From: Paramyrothecium sp. XJ0827
Lineage: Eukaryota > Ascomycota > Sordariomycetes > Hypocreales > Stachybotryaceae
Assembly (NCBI GenBank): GCA_020881915.1
Contig: JAJFPB010000001.1
Coordinates: 1 to 64,000 of the forward strand
Direction of reading: 5' to 3'
Length of the DNA stretch: 64,000 bases
Both the position numbers and the translations under genes were made by a program. The notes under the pieces are model-generated. The model was not told where the DNA came from and did not search any database. It was given only the letters and a program-made list of their open reading frames with translations. Below are positions 49,088 through 59,989 of this stretch, one piece after another (the stretch's first letter is position 1; the number at the start of each line of letters is the position of its first letter).

Positions 49088-52000
49088 ATGCATCGCGAAA
49101 AGCCGGTCGGGGTCCCGATCGATAAAATCCGCCACACGCTAGAAGATCTCAATGGGAGACGTACTAGAAACGGAGCTAGAGGAAGATCAGGCCCACCCCA
49201 CTCAATTATCCTAAACTCCTCAGCATCTCGGAGCACCCATCAGCTCCATCAAGAGCCGGTCAGAGTTCCGCTTGACGAGATCCAACGTACATTGGAAGAC
49301 CTGGACCAACAACACGCCGAAACACTGGCCCGTAGAAGACAAGAATCGTCCCGCTCCACTATCACCAGGCAACTAGCATCTCAGACACCCACTCAGCCCA
49401 AGAAGGAGCCAATAAGAGTTCGGCCTAACGAGGTTGCTCATGCATGGGATGACATCCAACGCCAGCGCGCTGAGGAACGGGGCCACCGGGCGCAGGCAGT
49501 GGCCCGGCATAATACCGTCACGGTACCGGAAGATGAACTCAGGCGGACAATTGCGGCTATTACGCAACAACACACAGAAGAGCGTTTCCGGGAAAGAGCC
49601 GCAAGGCTACGACCACAAGAGGACGCCGGTGAGCTCGACCGTCGAGGAGCAGAAGAGGTGCGCCGGACACAACCACCGGCGACTCCCAAGCGGATCTCCA
49701 GTTCTCCACAAATCCCAATTCCCCAAGCAATCCCGCAGACCCCGCAGAACCCGCCGCCCCAAAAGCGCCTTCGGGAACCACAACCGGAAGGACTTCTAAC
49801 TCCGCCGCCCACGAGGCCAGACCGCCCCCAGAAAAGACCGAGGCCATCGCAGGAAACCGCCCTGCTCCAACGAGAGTCCCTCGAGACCATTCTGCGATAC
49901 CATGAATCTCGTTTCCGCGACAAGGAGAAAGAATCGGTGGCAAGATCTTGGTGCAAAGAGGTCCCACTTGCCCTCCAGGTAGAGACTGCACAGTCCTTCC
50001 ACCAGGCATTCACAGATGAAAGGACGCTACCGATCTCGCACTGCAACTTCTGCTACAGGAAGCAGCCTCCTTCCGAGCTCACAAAGATCCGATGGAGGAG
50101 GCACTTGACGCCCTCCTTGCTGCAGGCCACGATGGCGCTCCAGGAGTGCAAGGACTGTTTTCCAGCTGACGACGACGCTGAGGTTATGGTTTGCCGCGAA
50201 TGTTATACCACTTTGACAAATGGGAAATTGCCGAAGATCTGTTCGGTCAACAACATGCACATCGGATGCGAGCATCGGTTTCCCGAAGAGCTCGATGGCC
50301 TCTCTCCCGTGGAGGAGAGGTTAATTGCTCTGCAGGCCTCCTTTGGCTACATCACAAAGTTTACTATCGACAACAAGACCCCATCGGGCCTCAGCTACCG
50401 GAAGCACGTGAAGGGCCATATCGTGGTCTTCCCCAACAAAGTCGAGGACCTTGTTGCCACAGTCCTCCCTCACCCTCTTCTAGAGCTAATCGAGAACATT
50501 CACGTCTCTTGGAGCGGTTCCAGCAAACCCGGCGTTGCAGACGTCGGCCATCTTCTCCAAGTGCGCAAGTCCCGTGTCCGGGCTGCGCTGTCGTGGCTCC
50601 AGGAAAACAATTCGCTTTATGAGCACATCACGATCGACCATGGCGAGATAGATGGTTGGCGGTACGCAGACGGCTCCGATGTACCTATCCTCATCATGGA
50701 CAACATGCAGCGGGAGGAGCCATCCGTTGCCGAGAAGACACAAACGGACCACATCGTCCCAGATACCGATCGAGGTTTGGAAGAGAACCGGCTCACGAGC
50801 ATTGAAGAAATTGTTGCGTCGGCGCAGGCTCACTCCAGCGACAACTCCTGCCTTCCTGAGGGCACTCCGACGGACGAACAGGATCTCCTCTTGCCTAGGG
50901 ATTCCTGCACTTCCATTCCAGAACCGGAGGATGCCGACGGTGACGGTGAAGTCGTTCATGAGACGACATCTTCCGGCATGTTTCCCCTTGATGGGCCAGC
51001 CGCTTTCGAGGAAGCCGATAAACTTTTATTCTTAACCGATGCCATCCGGACGACTCGGATCCGGGGTGCTGATGAAACTGAGCCGTGTGCGATACAGGTA
51101 AAAGCCACGGCAGAGCAGCCGTTCATCCTGGTGGAACGAGGCGCGGACTTTGCGGACAGCCTGCACCAAGACTTCTTCCCGCGCACCTTCCCGAAACTTT
51201 TCCCTTGGGGTAGAGGTGGTCCAAAGGCCCTTCAAATGTCTAGCACGGGTCAAGAACAAGCTTCAGAGGCTGCCGAGCCCCGCCTCAACCACTCGCTCAG
51301 CTACTGGGCCAGATACGTGCTGCAACGACATGGGGGGCGGTTTGCAACCCATCCCGTCTTTTGTTTTCTGGTTTTCAACATCCTCCTCCGTTCTTCTAAC
51401 CGCCGCATTAGCATGGTCCGTACGACAAAGGGCTCTTTCGAGAGAGTTAAACGAATTTACGGAAGTCTGACGGCGGACCGCCTAAATAGAGCCGAGGTCG
51501 AGATGCGAGAAACAAGAACGACGACGGACGCAGACGTGGCGTTTTTGCTCCGTGAGTTGTCCATCTTTGGCCATGCACAGCCGCTCTCCAACGAAACGCG
51601 GCTGCTCATGCGCAGAAGGATACAAGCAATTGACATCTGGGCCGGTACGCCCGCGATTTGGATCACCATCAACCCCAACGACATCAACAACCCGGTCAAG
51701 ATGAGGCTCTCCATCCATAGGCTCCACAACTACTACACGGCGAAGGAGCTTTTAGCGGATCTCCGGGGAAGATACGACAGGATCGCCCTCAGTACCATGG
51801 ATCCGGTCAGCTCGGCCATCTTCTTCCACAGAGAAATCTCTCTGTTCTTCGAAAAATACATCAGAACAGGCCAAGAATCCGTCTTTGGGAAGGTCAGCCA
51901 TTACTATGCAACGGTAGAGACGAACGATCGTGGCAGTCTGCACTTGCATGGACTCCTGTGGTTGTACGGCAATATGGAGCTACCGTCGCTTGTTGACGAT

Positions 52001-52312
52001 ATTGCCGACCCCCGAGAAGAAGAGTACTATGCCCAAGTGGTGCGCTACATGGACTCGGTCTTTCATGAGTGCTTGGATGAGAACGCTGGAAAGGCTCTCC
52101 GCCAGGAGCGGAAGCCAATCCACCCGGTCAAGAAGATAATAAACAACACCGAGGCTCTTACTGCGGCCTTTGATGTCGAGTCCAACTTCATCGCGTACTG
52201 CTGCCAGGTCCATTCCCATACCTATACTTGCATCAAGTATTCTCTAAAGGGCCTCACAAATTATAATGCGGATAAGTATAGGCGAACGGCTTGCTGGTTC
52301 AAAGCGCCCTAG
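49088..52312 (+). CDS. Helitron RepHel protein, N-terminal 1,074 residues (copy 2)
   Basis: Open from the ATG at 49088, chosen because it aligns with the copy 1 start, though an upstream in-frame ATG lies at 49013. Four PVRVP-type repeats occupy residues about 5-175 (starting near 5, 56, 107 and 142). A Pro-rich linker follows. The DUF6570-like cysteine region is at about 300-480, an acidic variable stretch at about 540-640, and the Helitron_like_N Rep domain starts near 730 with the HxH motif SLHLHGLLWL near residue 949. The stop is TAG, where copy 1 has TGG (W-K-T in copy 1), a single G-to-A change. The PIF1 helicase half therefore lies beyond a premature stop, so this is probably a truncated, Rep-only product. 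Confidence 0.75.
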   Translation: MHREKPVGVPIDKIRHTLEDLNGRRTRNGARGRSGPPHSIILNSSASRSTHQLHQEPVRVPLDEIQRTLEDLDQQHAETLARRRQESSRSTITRQLASQTPTQPKKEPIRVRPNEVAHAWDDIQRQRAEERGHRAQAVARHNTVTVPEDELRRTIAAITQQHTEERFRERAARLRPQEDAGELDRRGAEEVRRTQPPATPKRISSSPQIPIPQAIPQTPQNPPPQKRLREPQPEGLLTPPPTRPDRPQKRPRPSQETALLQRESLETILRYHESRFRDKEKESVARSWCKEVPLALQVETAQSFHQAFTDERTLPISHCNFCYRKQPPSELTKIRWRRHLTPSLLQATMALQECKDCFPADDDAEVMVCRECYTTLTNGKLPKICSVNNMHIGCEHRFPEELDGLSPVEERLIALQASFGYITKFTIDNKTPSGLSYRKHVKGHIVVFPNKVEDLVATVLPHPLLELIENIHVSWSGSSKPGVADVGHLLQVRKSRVRAALSWLQENNSLYEHITIDHGEIDGWRYADGSDVPILIMDNMQREEPSVAEKTQTDHIVPDTDRGLEENRLTSIEEIVASAQAHSSDNSCLPEGTPTDEQDLLLPRDSCTSIPEPEDADGDGEVVHETTSSGMFPLDGPAAFEEADKLLFLTDAIRTTRIRGADETEPCAIQVKATAEQPFILVERGADFADSLHQDFFPRTFPKLFPWGRGGPKALQMSSTGQEQASEAAEPRLNHSLSYWARYVLQRHGGRFATHPVFCFLVFNILLRSSNRRISMVRTTKGSFERVKRIYGSLTADRLNRAEVEMRETRTTTDADVAFLLRELSIFGHAQPLSNETRLLMRRRIQAIDIWAGTPAIWITINPNDINNPVKMRLSIHRLHNYYTAKELLADLRGRYDRIALSTMDPVSSAIFFHREISLFFEKYIRTGQESVFGKVSHYYATVETNDRGSLHLHGLLWLYGNMELPSLVDDIADPREEEYYAQVVRYMDSVFHECLDENAGKALRQERKPIHPVKKIINNTEALTAAFDVESNFIAYCCQVHSHTYTCIKYSLKGLTNYNADKYRRTACWFKAP

Positions 52313-55300
52313 AAGATCGTTGATGCTACGGGGATGAGCGATGATGACCTACTCACCATCCGTCGCAACCATCCTCTCATTAACCGGTATAATAAAGCGA
52401 TGGCGGTTGGCCTCCGCCATAACCACGATATATCCATAATCTTAATAAGGACCAAGGGCCTGGCTATGGTGTTTTACATTACCAACTATGCCACGAAGTT
52501 GGATACGCCTATGTGGAGACGAATTGCCCATGCGACCGAAGTCTTCTAACAGCTTCGCGAAGATGCCGTGTCGAGACGTGACGCATTAGTACTAGCCGAA
52601 TAAGGCGCCCAGCGACCTACTATTCTAAACCAGAGTCATCAGTTTCTAATGAGGGTGGCGAATCGGATATTTTCCAAGAGACAGCTCTCGGCCGTAGAGA
52701 TATATTACCATATGCTCGGCTACCAGACAGATTTTACCAACATCCCGCACTAGTACTTCCTAAACCTGAACGCACTATATTGGGCGATCTTTCGGAGATG
52801 GAGACACCTCCGCCGCCAGGCTGGCGAGGAAATGGAGGAGGAAGAGCCACCGGAGACAATGCAGCTCAGGGTTAGCGGCAGGACCCTCTTGTACTTAGAT
52901 GCTTATGCCTACAGAGGCCGTGTCCTAAGAAATATATGCCTCTACAACTATATGTCCATAGTTACCCTGGTCCGTAGCCGTGACCGGGACGAGGACAAAA
53001 ACCACATATCTCTTAACGGGCCCTCTCCAGAGCACCATGGCTGGTTTCAGAAACTTTGCCGACCCCATGAGTACGCCGTGCCGATTTTTCAAGGGTTTAT
53101 AAGTGATGATTACCGGGACGAGCACCCGGTATATTTTAGACAGTACGCTCTAAGACCGCACTGCTAACTCCGAACGTGCTCTTACATGCCGAGCAGGAAC
53201 TCTGTTCTCTATCTGGCCCTATTCGTGCCTTGGGAGCGCTTCCTTCCCTGCATATAGGGCGATGTTGCTGATATATGGTCCGGTTATGAAGCTTCTCTCT
53301 GTCGCCGGCTGCGTTTTCATGTCTCGAACATCTCCCTTCTTAGTAAATCAGCCGAGGATGCGCGTAGAGATGCAAAGCTCTGGGCTAGTCGATCAGAAGG
53401 CGACGACACGGTCGACGTAGACATCCCTCTCGATGAGGGTGATGACGGTGAAGAGCGTGCAATAATCGCTGAGTACCACCAGAATTTTGCGGCTCTGCTC
53501 CACACTCTGCATAACGCCGTGCGAGATTCCGATGCCACGAAGGGCTCCCCAGCCTTGACGAGTTTTATCCGTGACTTGCGTGAAGAGACTTTGGCCTCTA
53601 AGAATAGGCCTTTCGTCCAGCATCTAGAAGGCTTCTATTAGCAGATCTGCCGTACCTAGAACGCTCCCCTTTTCTAATGTTCTACTCTTTCTGCAGAGGA
53701 TGTTCAAGCCGCTACAAAGGCTCAGGATATGCTCCATCTCCGGATGCTGGATGAGATTGAGGCAGGTCCCCAGAGTAGCGCCCATCGCACGCTTAATGCC
53801 GACATAGATAATATGCTTGCTCGTAACTATGATATGGAGATCCCCCTACTGCGTCCAAGTCAAGGCCCAGTTGTATAGGATCCTCGAATGCTTGTTGACG
53901 TTAATATGGCAACTAGCTTCACGGAATTAGGACGCCTTGCCGCCTCAACGTATACCCTCAACCCTCTGCAGACAAGGGCACTTCAACTGGTGTGCGGGTT
54001 CTTGGATAAATACTCTGCAGATCCCAACTCGGCGGGTTAATATCTCCAGTACACGGGAGGCCCGGGTGGCACAGGCAAATCCAGGGTCATTGAGGCCTTG
54101 AAATGGGTCTTTTTAGTAAGAGGCTAAGTATATCTTCTCCAGATCACGGGAACCTCGGGGAGTGCAGTAGTATAAATCGGTGGTACTACCTTGCATTCCG
54201 CCTATGGACTAAATACCCGGCGCTCCCCCGACAAATAGCTCCCACTTTTCTTGGAGGCCAAGAAGTAGGTCTAGAAGTAGAAGTTGGTCCTTGTAATTAA
54301 CGAAGTTAGTATGCTTGGAGGTACTACTCTATACGAGGCCAGCTATTATCTCCAGTCGCTCCGCAACTGCCCAGATAGGCCCTTTAGTGGTCTTCCTGTT
54401 ATTCTTTTAATGGGTGACTTTTATTAATTCGCCCCAGTACGGGAGACGAGCCTCCTGGTAGACCGAATGGCGGATCCTGTCTCCGCCCCTATGAGCTAAG
54501 CCACCATTTCTTACCACCGCGGCTTCAGTCTCTGGCTGATGTTTAAGACCGTGGTTCTTCTTGAAGAACAGGTCCGCGCACGCAATAACCCTGAGCTAGG
54601 CGCTCTTCTGGACAGAGTACGGCACGGCACTTAGACATAGCAAGATATCCACCTACTAAATATAAAGCTGGTTGACCGCTCCAATATTACCTTCAGTAAC
54701 GGCTTGCGCGCCATAACACCCCTGAACCGCAACCGATGGAGCCTCAATATGGAAGCTATTGTGGACTGGGCGCGCTTCAATAAGAGGCACATCTCCGTCT
54801 TCGTATTAACCCATACCTGGCGAAGAGCTAGCCTGTCCCAATATAAGATCGCCCAGGCGATCGAGCAAGGGGATGACTCCAAGTGCAAGGTTCCAGGCCT
54901 CTTCTTCTATGCTCAGGGGATGCCTGTGGTTGTTAATAAGAATATATACATAGGCTTGAAGGTTGTTAATGGCGCAGAGTTTACTGCGACAGATATTATC
55001 CCCGATCCGAAGTACCTAGGATACCATCTTGCGGACAATGTCACCATATACTTCGGCCCACCGCTAGGCATCTTATTACAGTCCAGGGAGACGGCGAGTT
55101 TGGCGGTCCCCGTCCTCCCAGCAGAGGCGGTGCTCATCCGCCCCATCTCCCACACCCTTGATCCAAGCGACTCCTACTTCAAGTTCTTGTTAACGAAATA
55201 CACCCGAAGGGGACTACCGGTTATCCCGGCATTTGTTCTTACTGACTATAAATCCCAATCCAAAACATTTGCCGAGGTACTCTTGGAGCTGTAGGGAAAT

Positions 55301-55516
55301 CGCATGACCAATGGCGAACCCTCCAAGTGCGATTTTACCAGTCTCTATATGCAGTTATCTAGGTATATAATGCTTCGAGGCATCAAGCTTCTTAGCCCTG
55401 TACGACCCCAAGACTTTATTAGTAATAAGCTAGACTAGACCATAGTAGATGCCATGCAGAGACTCAAGAACCTGGCCGCGCAGACGAAACGGTTTTATGA
55501 GGGCCAGTGTTTGTGA
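52313..55516 (+). pseudogene. Helitron copy 2, remaining Rep and PIF1 helicase part, RIP-like decay
   Basis: Continues the same frame as 49088-52312 with multiple stops. MVFYITNYATK (about 52466-52498, catalytic tyrosines) survives, as does Walker A GGPGGTGKSRVI (about 54055-54090). A long open end, 54704-55294, covers the C-terminal helicase motifs (VIPAFVLTDYKSQSKTF, where Q-G-K of copy 1 is Q-S-K). Stops replace Trp, Gln and Arg codons in the RIP manner. The final stop is TGA at 55514-55516. Confidence 0.75.
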
Positions 55517-55555
55517 TGCATAGGGCCATGCTATCTCCTGAAAACCTGACAGCTC

Positions 55556-55911
55556 GAAAATCAGCAGCAAGTTAGGCATATCTATTAATTGATAGATACT
55601 AAGCGGGGGAGGGTTTAGTATAATGCCTACTATGTAGCTTTTACCTACTTCTTAAGGGCATTTATCTAAGTATTACCTATAGTTAGTAAAATTAAATTAA
55701 GTTATAATAAGATAAGAAAATAAGTGGGATTTCTTGGTTTATGTATTGATCTTTGAAATACCTAGTAGTCCGTGCCCTTATTAGCTATAATCACAATATA
55801 TCTAATACTTCGAAAGCAACTATGGATTTTTATTAAACCCACAACTAAAAGACTTGTTCCGAAGGTTTGATGGCGGGCCCGTAGGGACCGGTCTCCTGTG
55901 CCTTGAGGAAT
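55556..55911 (+). repeat. 355 bp dispersed repeat, copy A, after Helitron copy 2
   Basis: Runs from gaaaatcagcagcaagtta to gaccggtctcctgtgcc and matches 63081-63435 along its length, with transitions as the main differences. It includes gcgggggagggt and the two adjacent palindromes cgggcccg and gaccggtc. It starts 40 bp after the RepHel stop. Confidence 0.85.
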
Positions 55912-55983
55912 GAAGAGACAAAAGGATCTTCCTTCCGCGCCCTCGAAACCTACTACCCCTAAACACCGCCACCGACGCCACAA

Positions 55984-56701
55984 AAATTATGCCCTAAACT
56001 AAGCTACAAACTGAGCCCAAACTGAGCTATAGTTTAGCCTCTACGTGAGCCACATCTCAAGAGCTATACCCTATAAGCTAAAACTTGAGGGTCTATAGGC
56101 CGTGGAGCCTTATTAATCTTAGCCAAATATAATAACTTTCTTTCTGCCCTAGTATCTTTATTACTAGGGAGAGTTATTAATTATCTTTTATAATAAAAAA
56201 GATACTTTATACTTTAATAATTTAAGTTTCCTAGGTATTCTATACCTTCCACGAGCTTACCCTCTTCCATATAGTCCTATCTCTAACTAAGCCACTACCT
56301 TACTTTAGTACATTTCTACCTTAGCTTAGTACTTTACTTTCTTTAGATCCTATTAATACTGTAATAAATAACTCTGTTCCTATTAGCTAGAGTAAGTACT
56401 ATATACTGATATATTACTTAATGGGGGGAAAAAAAACATACCTGCGGTCCCCCCTGGCGCATTATCTAATGTAGAACCTACTAACTCCCTAGTTAGATGA
56501 ACTATTCCTTGTCCTATGGTCTTGGGAGCATAAACTAGGTGACTCCTATTGCAATATAAAGAGCCGCTTCATTACCGTAGAGAAAGCAGAATCCTCCGTT
56601 ATCTTTCCTATTAGTATCTCCTTTACCTGCTCTATTCCCGCACTAGATAATACCGAGGATCTCCTTAAAGACGGTCTAATTGGGCTACTACTAAAGGGGC
56701 T
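55984..56701. other. AT-rich spacer
   Basis: No supported gene. Composition matches the RIP tracts elsewhere. It contains a G6A8 run near 56424. Confidence 0.45.
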
Positions 56702-58055
56702 TTAACCCTTGCCTGGCTCTTGCCTTAGTTTCTGCGGGGAGAGACCGCTCCCGTTGCTACTACCGCCGTCGAATATTGCCCTCGACGTGAACCCGAACTC
56801 GTCAATAAGTACGACCAAAATATCATGTCCGGGTCCAGGCTCCTTCTCGAGCAGTGCGAAATTCAGTATGCCTATAATGCTTCCCCTCCCGTATATCCAC
56901 TTTCTGGACACGAAGCCACCCTCGGCCGAGTTCTTCATCCAGCCAATCCGACTCTTCCACGGTTGCTGATCGTGCGGCATATACGCCGGTATGTGGAATG
57001 CCTGGCCCCCCTTGAGAGGCGCGTCATTGTCACGGGCCGGTGCCAGGTACGTCTGACATTGGATAAAGCCGCAGCACTTTAGCTGGTGTTCTGACAACGA
57101 CCCGAAGGTCGTCGTGTCGATGGGTCCTTGAAAGCTAGCGCGCGTCGCGATAGTGGGGAAGCAACCACCTGCGTGCCTCAGGGACCTTTCTGCAACTCTA
57201 TGGTATCATTTATCAGTGCCTAAAACGAGGAGACCACTCGAGGAACGACATGGGCAAAGACCATACGTACGGTTGGAGACACATCTGTCCACGGACCTGT
57301 GCCAGCTTTCCATACAAGTCTTCCCACGAGCCGACGGCCGTTTCGTCCCCGTCGATAACCTTGCGACGAAAGTGCAGTTCGTAAGGGTGCAGCTGCACGT
57401 CAAAAAAGAACCATTGACCTTCCCAGTCTTCAATATCGGGGAAAGGGTATACGTGCATTGACAATGGTATATCGACATCGTTTCGCTCGTCAAGGAGCCT
57501 TGCATGCTCTCCCCCTTGGTCGTCAAAGTACGCCGGTCTAATGAACTGCAGGCGAACTGCCCCGACGAGGTTGTGACCTCGGATGAGCTGCCTGTCGGTG
57601 GACGGAAGGGCATCGCGCAGCCACATGTAGTCACCAGCCCGTTGCTTGAAGGATCAGAATGCGTGGCCGCCGAGACCCAAAAGTGCAATAACACTGTAAA
57701 TGAATGGTCAGCGCGTTTCTTCCTCCGGTCCAGGGCCACTTACTCGACTTGGTGGTCGTCCTCGGGTGGTCTAAAAAGTGTCGTGATGCCATGGAAGGCA
57801 TCATCCACCTGGAGATAGGCGGGGCGGGATGCTTCTTCCTTTGGTGATCTTGGCAGCCGGATAGACTTTGCGCATCCGGGCATGCGTAGGACATCTAGTG
57901 CAGTTTGGAAGGAGACGGTGGCGAGACAGATTTCTCTGGGTAGAGTATTAATTCAAAGCACTGGCGAGTTGTCCACAGAGCGAAGACCTCCTCGATCAGC
58001 TCCTTGAGTCCTTGCCTCAAACTCCGGATCAGACGGCGGCTCACTATGGTCCTTC
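56702..58055 (-). pseudogene. Hypothetical fungal protein with GLGGHAF hydrolase-like motif, stop-interrupted
   Basis: Reading leftward, one block gives LKELIEEVFALWTTRQCFEL, then a TAG before MSYACPDA. Next comes VDDAFHGITTLFRPPEDDHQ, a 51 bp intron (57745-57695, gtaagt to ttacag), and VIALLGLGGHAF. A TGA at 57656-57654 interrupts it before SFKQRAGDYMWLRDALP. GLGGHAF-x-SFK-x-WLRD resembles the start of lipase-like (DUF676-type) domains in fungal proteins, but what follows (DWEGQWFFFDVQLHPYELHF) is unfamiliar. A last block at 57097-56702 (AFHIPAYMPHDQQPWKSRIG) continues after another likely intron. Both stops could come from CAG or CGA by C-to-T. Confidence 0.45.
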
Positions 58056-58229
58056 AGGACAGATGGAGGTTGCTATCTAGCAAGGCCAGCGATCCGTATC
58101 GTTTCCAGTTATTGTTTAATGCCGTTTTATACATCCTATCTCATGTGCTATCCATCTCGTTGAGCCCACCCCGTGTTGCAAATTAGCGACGTGAACATGT
58201 TTCATCGGGCCCCTAGCACTGGTAGGCAG

Positions 58230-59902
58230 TTATCCTTCAACACAGAACCTCCTGACAATATCCACCAACCTCCCTCTCCTACTTCTCGTATCAAAAACTT
58301 ATCCGTGATCCAAGTCTTGAAACCATACCACGTCCAGCCCATCACCCTTCCATATTCCATCTTCCCAGTGACTAGTTTCCAATATCCAATCATCTGCGCC
58401 TGTCAAGTACGCCCCAATTGTTTTCGTGTCAATTACTATGTCACTGCCAGCTAGCACAACACTCACGCGATGGTCCTGTATGTCTCTTCCTTCCAAGACG
58501 TTATCAGTCCAGACGAAGCGGCGGAATAACGTGTGCGAAACGCCCATGTCCTTAGAGCCGAAGTAAGAGAAGAGGTGTTCATTAACCCGGGCTGGCTTCC
58601 GACAGATCTAAGTGTTGAGAGGGTTAGTTGGGATTGCGAATAAGGATATAGGGAAGATTTTACAAAGTTATATGCTACATCAGGGAGATGTAGCAGGAAA
58701 GATACCGGATCAACAAACACAACCGGTCCAATCTTCTGCGCAATCTGTGGAGTGTGAAGGAGATGCGCAGCAACCACGCTTCCGTACCTTCATAGGGCAG
58801 AAATTAGTACAGGGCAATGACTAGACATAAATCGAGAGAAAGGTAGAGGGGTACCCACGAGTGTGATACGAGGACAATCTTACTCCACCTATGTGCCTTT
58901 AATATACGATTAATCTCCTCGCACATCTCATCTTTCAATAGTGCCTCGGCTGCAATCCTGGAGCTTATAGGCATGATCTCTATGGCAATGATCCCCACCT
59001 GTCCGTCCGACGGATCCTTGGCATCCGCGGCACTAAGATCGCCCAAGAAATTAATATATGGGTAGAGTCCAATGCCGATGCCGTGGATGAACAGAATGGG
59101 GAGTTTCGTTATAGATGTATGCGGCCGGTACCAGTACGTGAGGGTTTTCGCAAGGGAGCGATACGCGGATAAGAGAGTGAGAGGACGCAAAGGAAAAATA
59201 GCGAGAAATGATGTGCGGTAGAAGTCGAAGGAGTGGTAGTGCATATAGGCGGACGCTATAGTATCAACGACAAATACACACTAGCATGAAGTTAGGAACC
59301 TAACTCTTACTACTGAGAGATAAGCCCATGCGTATCTTGCTCTGGAAACTCACCAGATACTAAGTCAAACTGCGGTGTAATATCTCGACCTTATTAAGCG
59401 TCAATCTAAGGCACTGAGCGTTGCTGTGCCCGGGTTCCAGCTTCCTCCCTAGAAGCTTCTCCATCTCTCCAAGGTACTCCTCCAGCTCCTCGTCGTGTGC
59501 CGGGTCAAAATCTCCAGTGTTCAAGAACGCCCATCGGAAGAAGTCCTTGACGTTTTCCCGCTTGATCTCCGCAGGTGGCGCATTTCGGAACCATTTCTGC
59601 AAGTACTGGTCCGGATCTGGGATGTTTCTGTGGCAGCGCCAGAACAGCTTCCGGCGATCTTCGCGAGACGCAGTTGTGGGATGAGTCGCGACCCTCTGGA
59701 GGTAGGCGTTGCGCGGGAGATAGACAGCACAGTAGAATACCGTCTCGAGAACGAGCCATACTTCGAGTATGCGGGGGATACGGATCGGAAGGTCGACTAG
59801 CGAGCTGACTAGCGAATATAATATGCTGAAGGGTGCCACCAGGTGCAGGAAGAATATGGATGTCCGTATGAAGGCGTACTTCCAGACAGACGATTGTGCC
59901 AT
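58230..59902 (-). pseudogene. Alpha/beta hydrolase with two in-frame stops
   Basis: Four exons join in frame on the - strand: 59902-59354, 59280-58859, 58787-58664, 58607-58230, 1,473 nt, 490 residues. All introns have GT-AG ends (56-73 bp). The N-terminus has two hydrophobic segments and a conserved block WRCHRNIPDPDQYLQKWF; exon 2 has PILFIHGIGIGLYPYINFL (oxyanion HG). The nucleophile elbow is split over an intron as SHS|YGSVVAAHLL, and a late His region (GLDVVWFQDLDHG) follows. Two stops break it: TAG at 59362-59360, where Trp is expected between HRSLT and YLCVF, and TAA at 58301-58299, where Gln is expected after DLDHG. Both fit single G-to-A or C-to-T changes. All else is intact, so inactivation is recent or the calls need checking. 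Confidence 0.75.
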
Positions 59903-59989
59903 TGGCGATGCGCAGATAGTAGCCTCAGCCGAGGAGCCTATCCTCAGTTATTGGTAATGATGCTTGAAAGAAGAAGATTTCATATCAGT

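Larger units (their letters stand above)
49088..55516 (+). mobile_element. Helitron-type element, copy 2
   Basis: Same domain order and near-collinear protein as copy 1, starting 1.0 kb after its stop and in the same orientation. The first 3.2 kb is free of frameshifts and stops. From about 52.3 kb C-to-T/G-to-A changes and stop codons accumulate to the helicase end at 55516. Terminal sequences are not identified. Confidence 0.75.
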
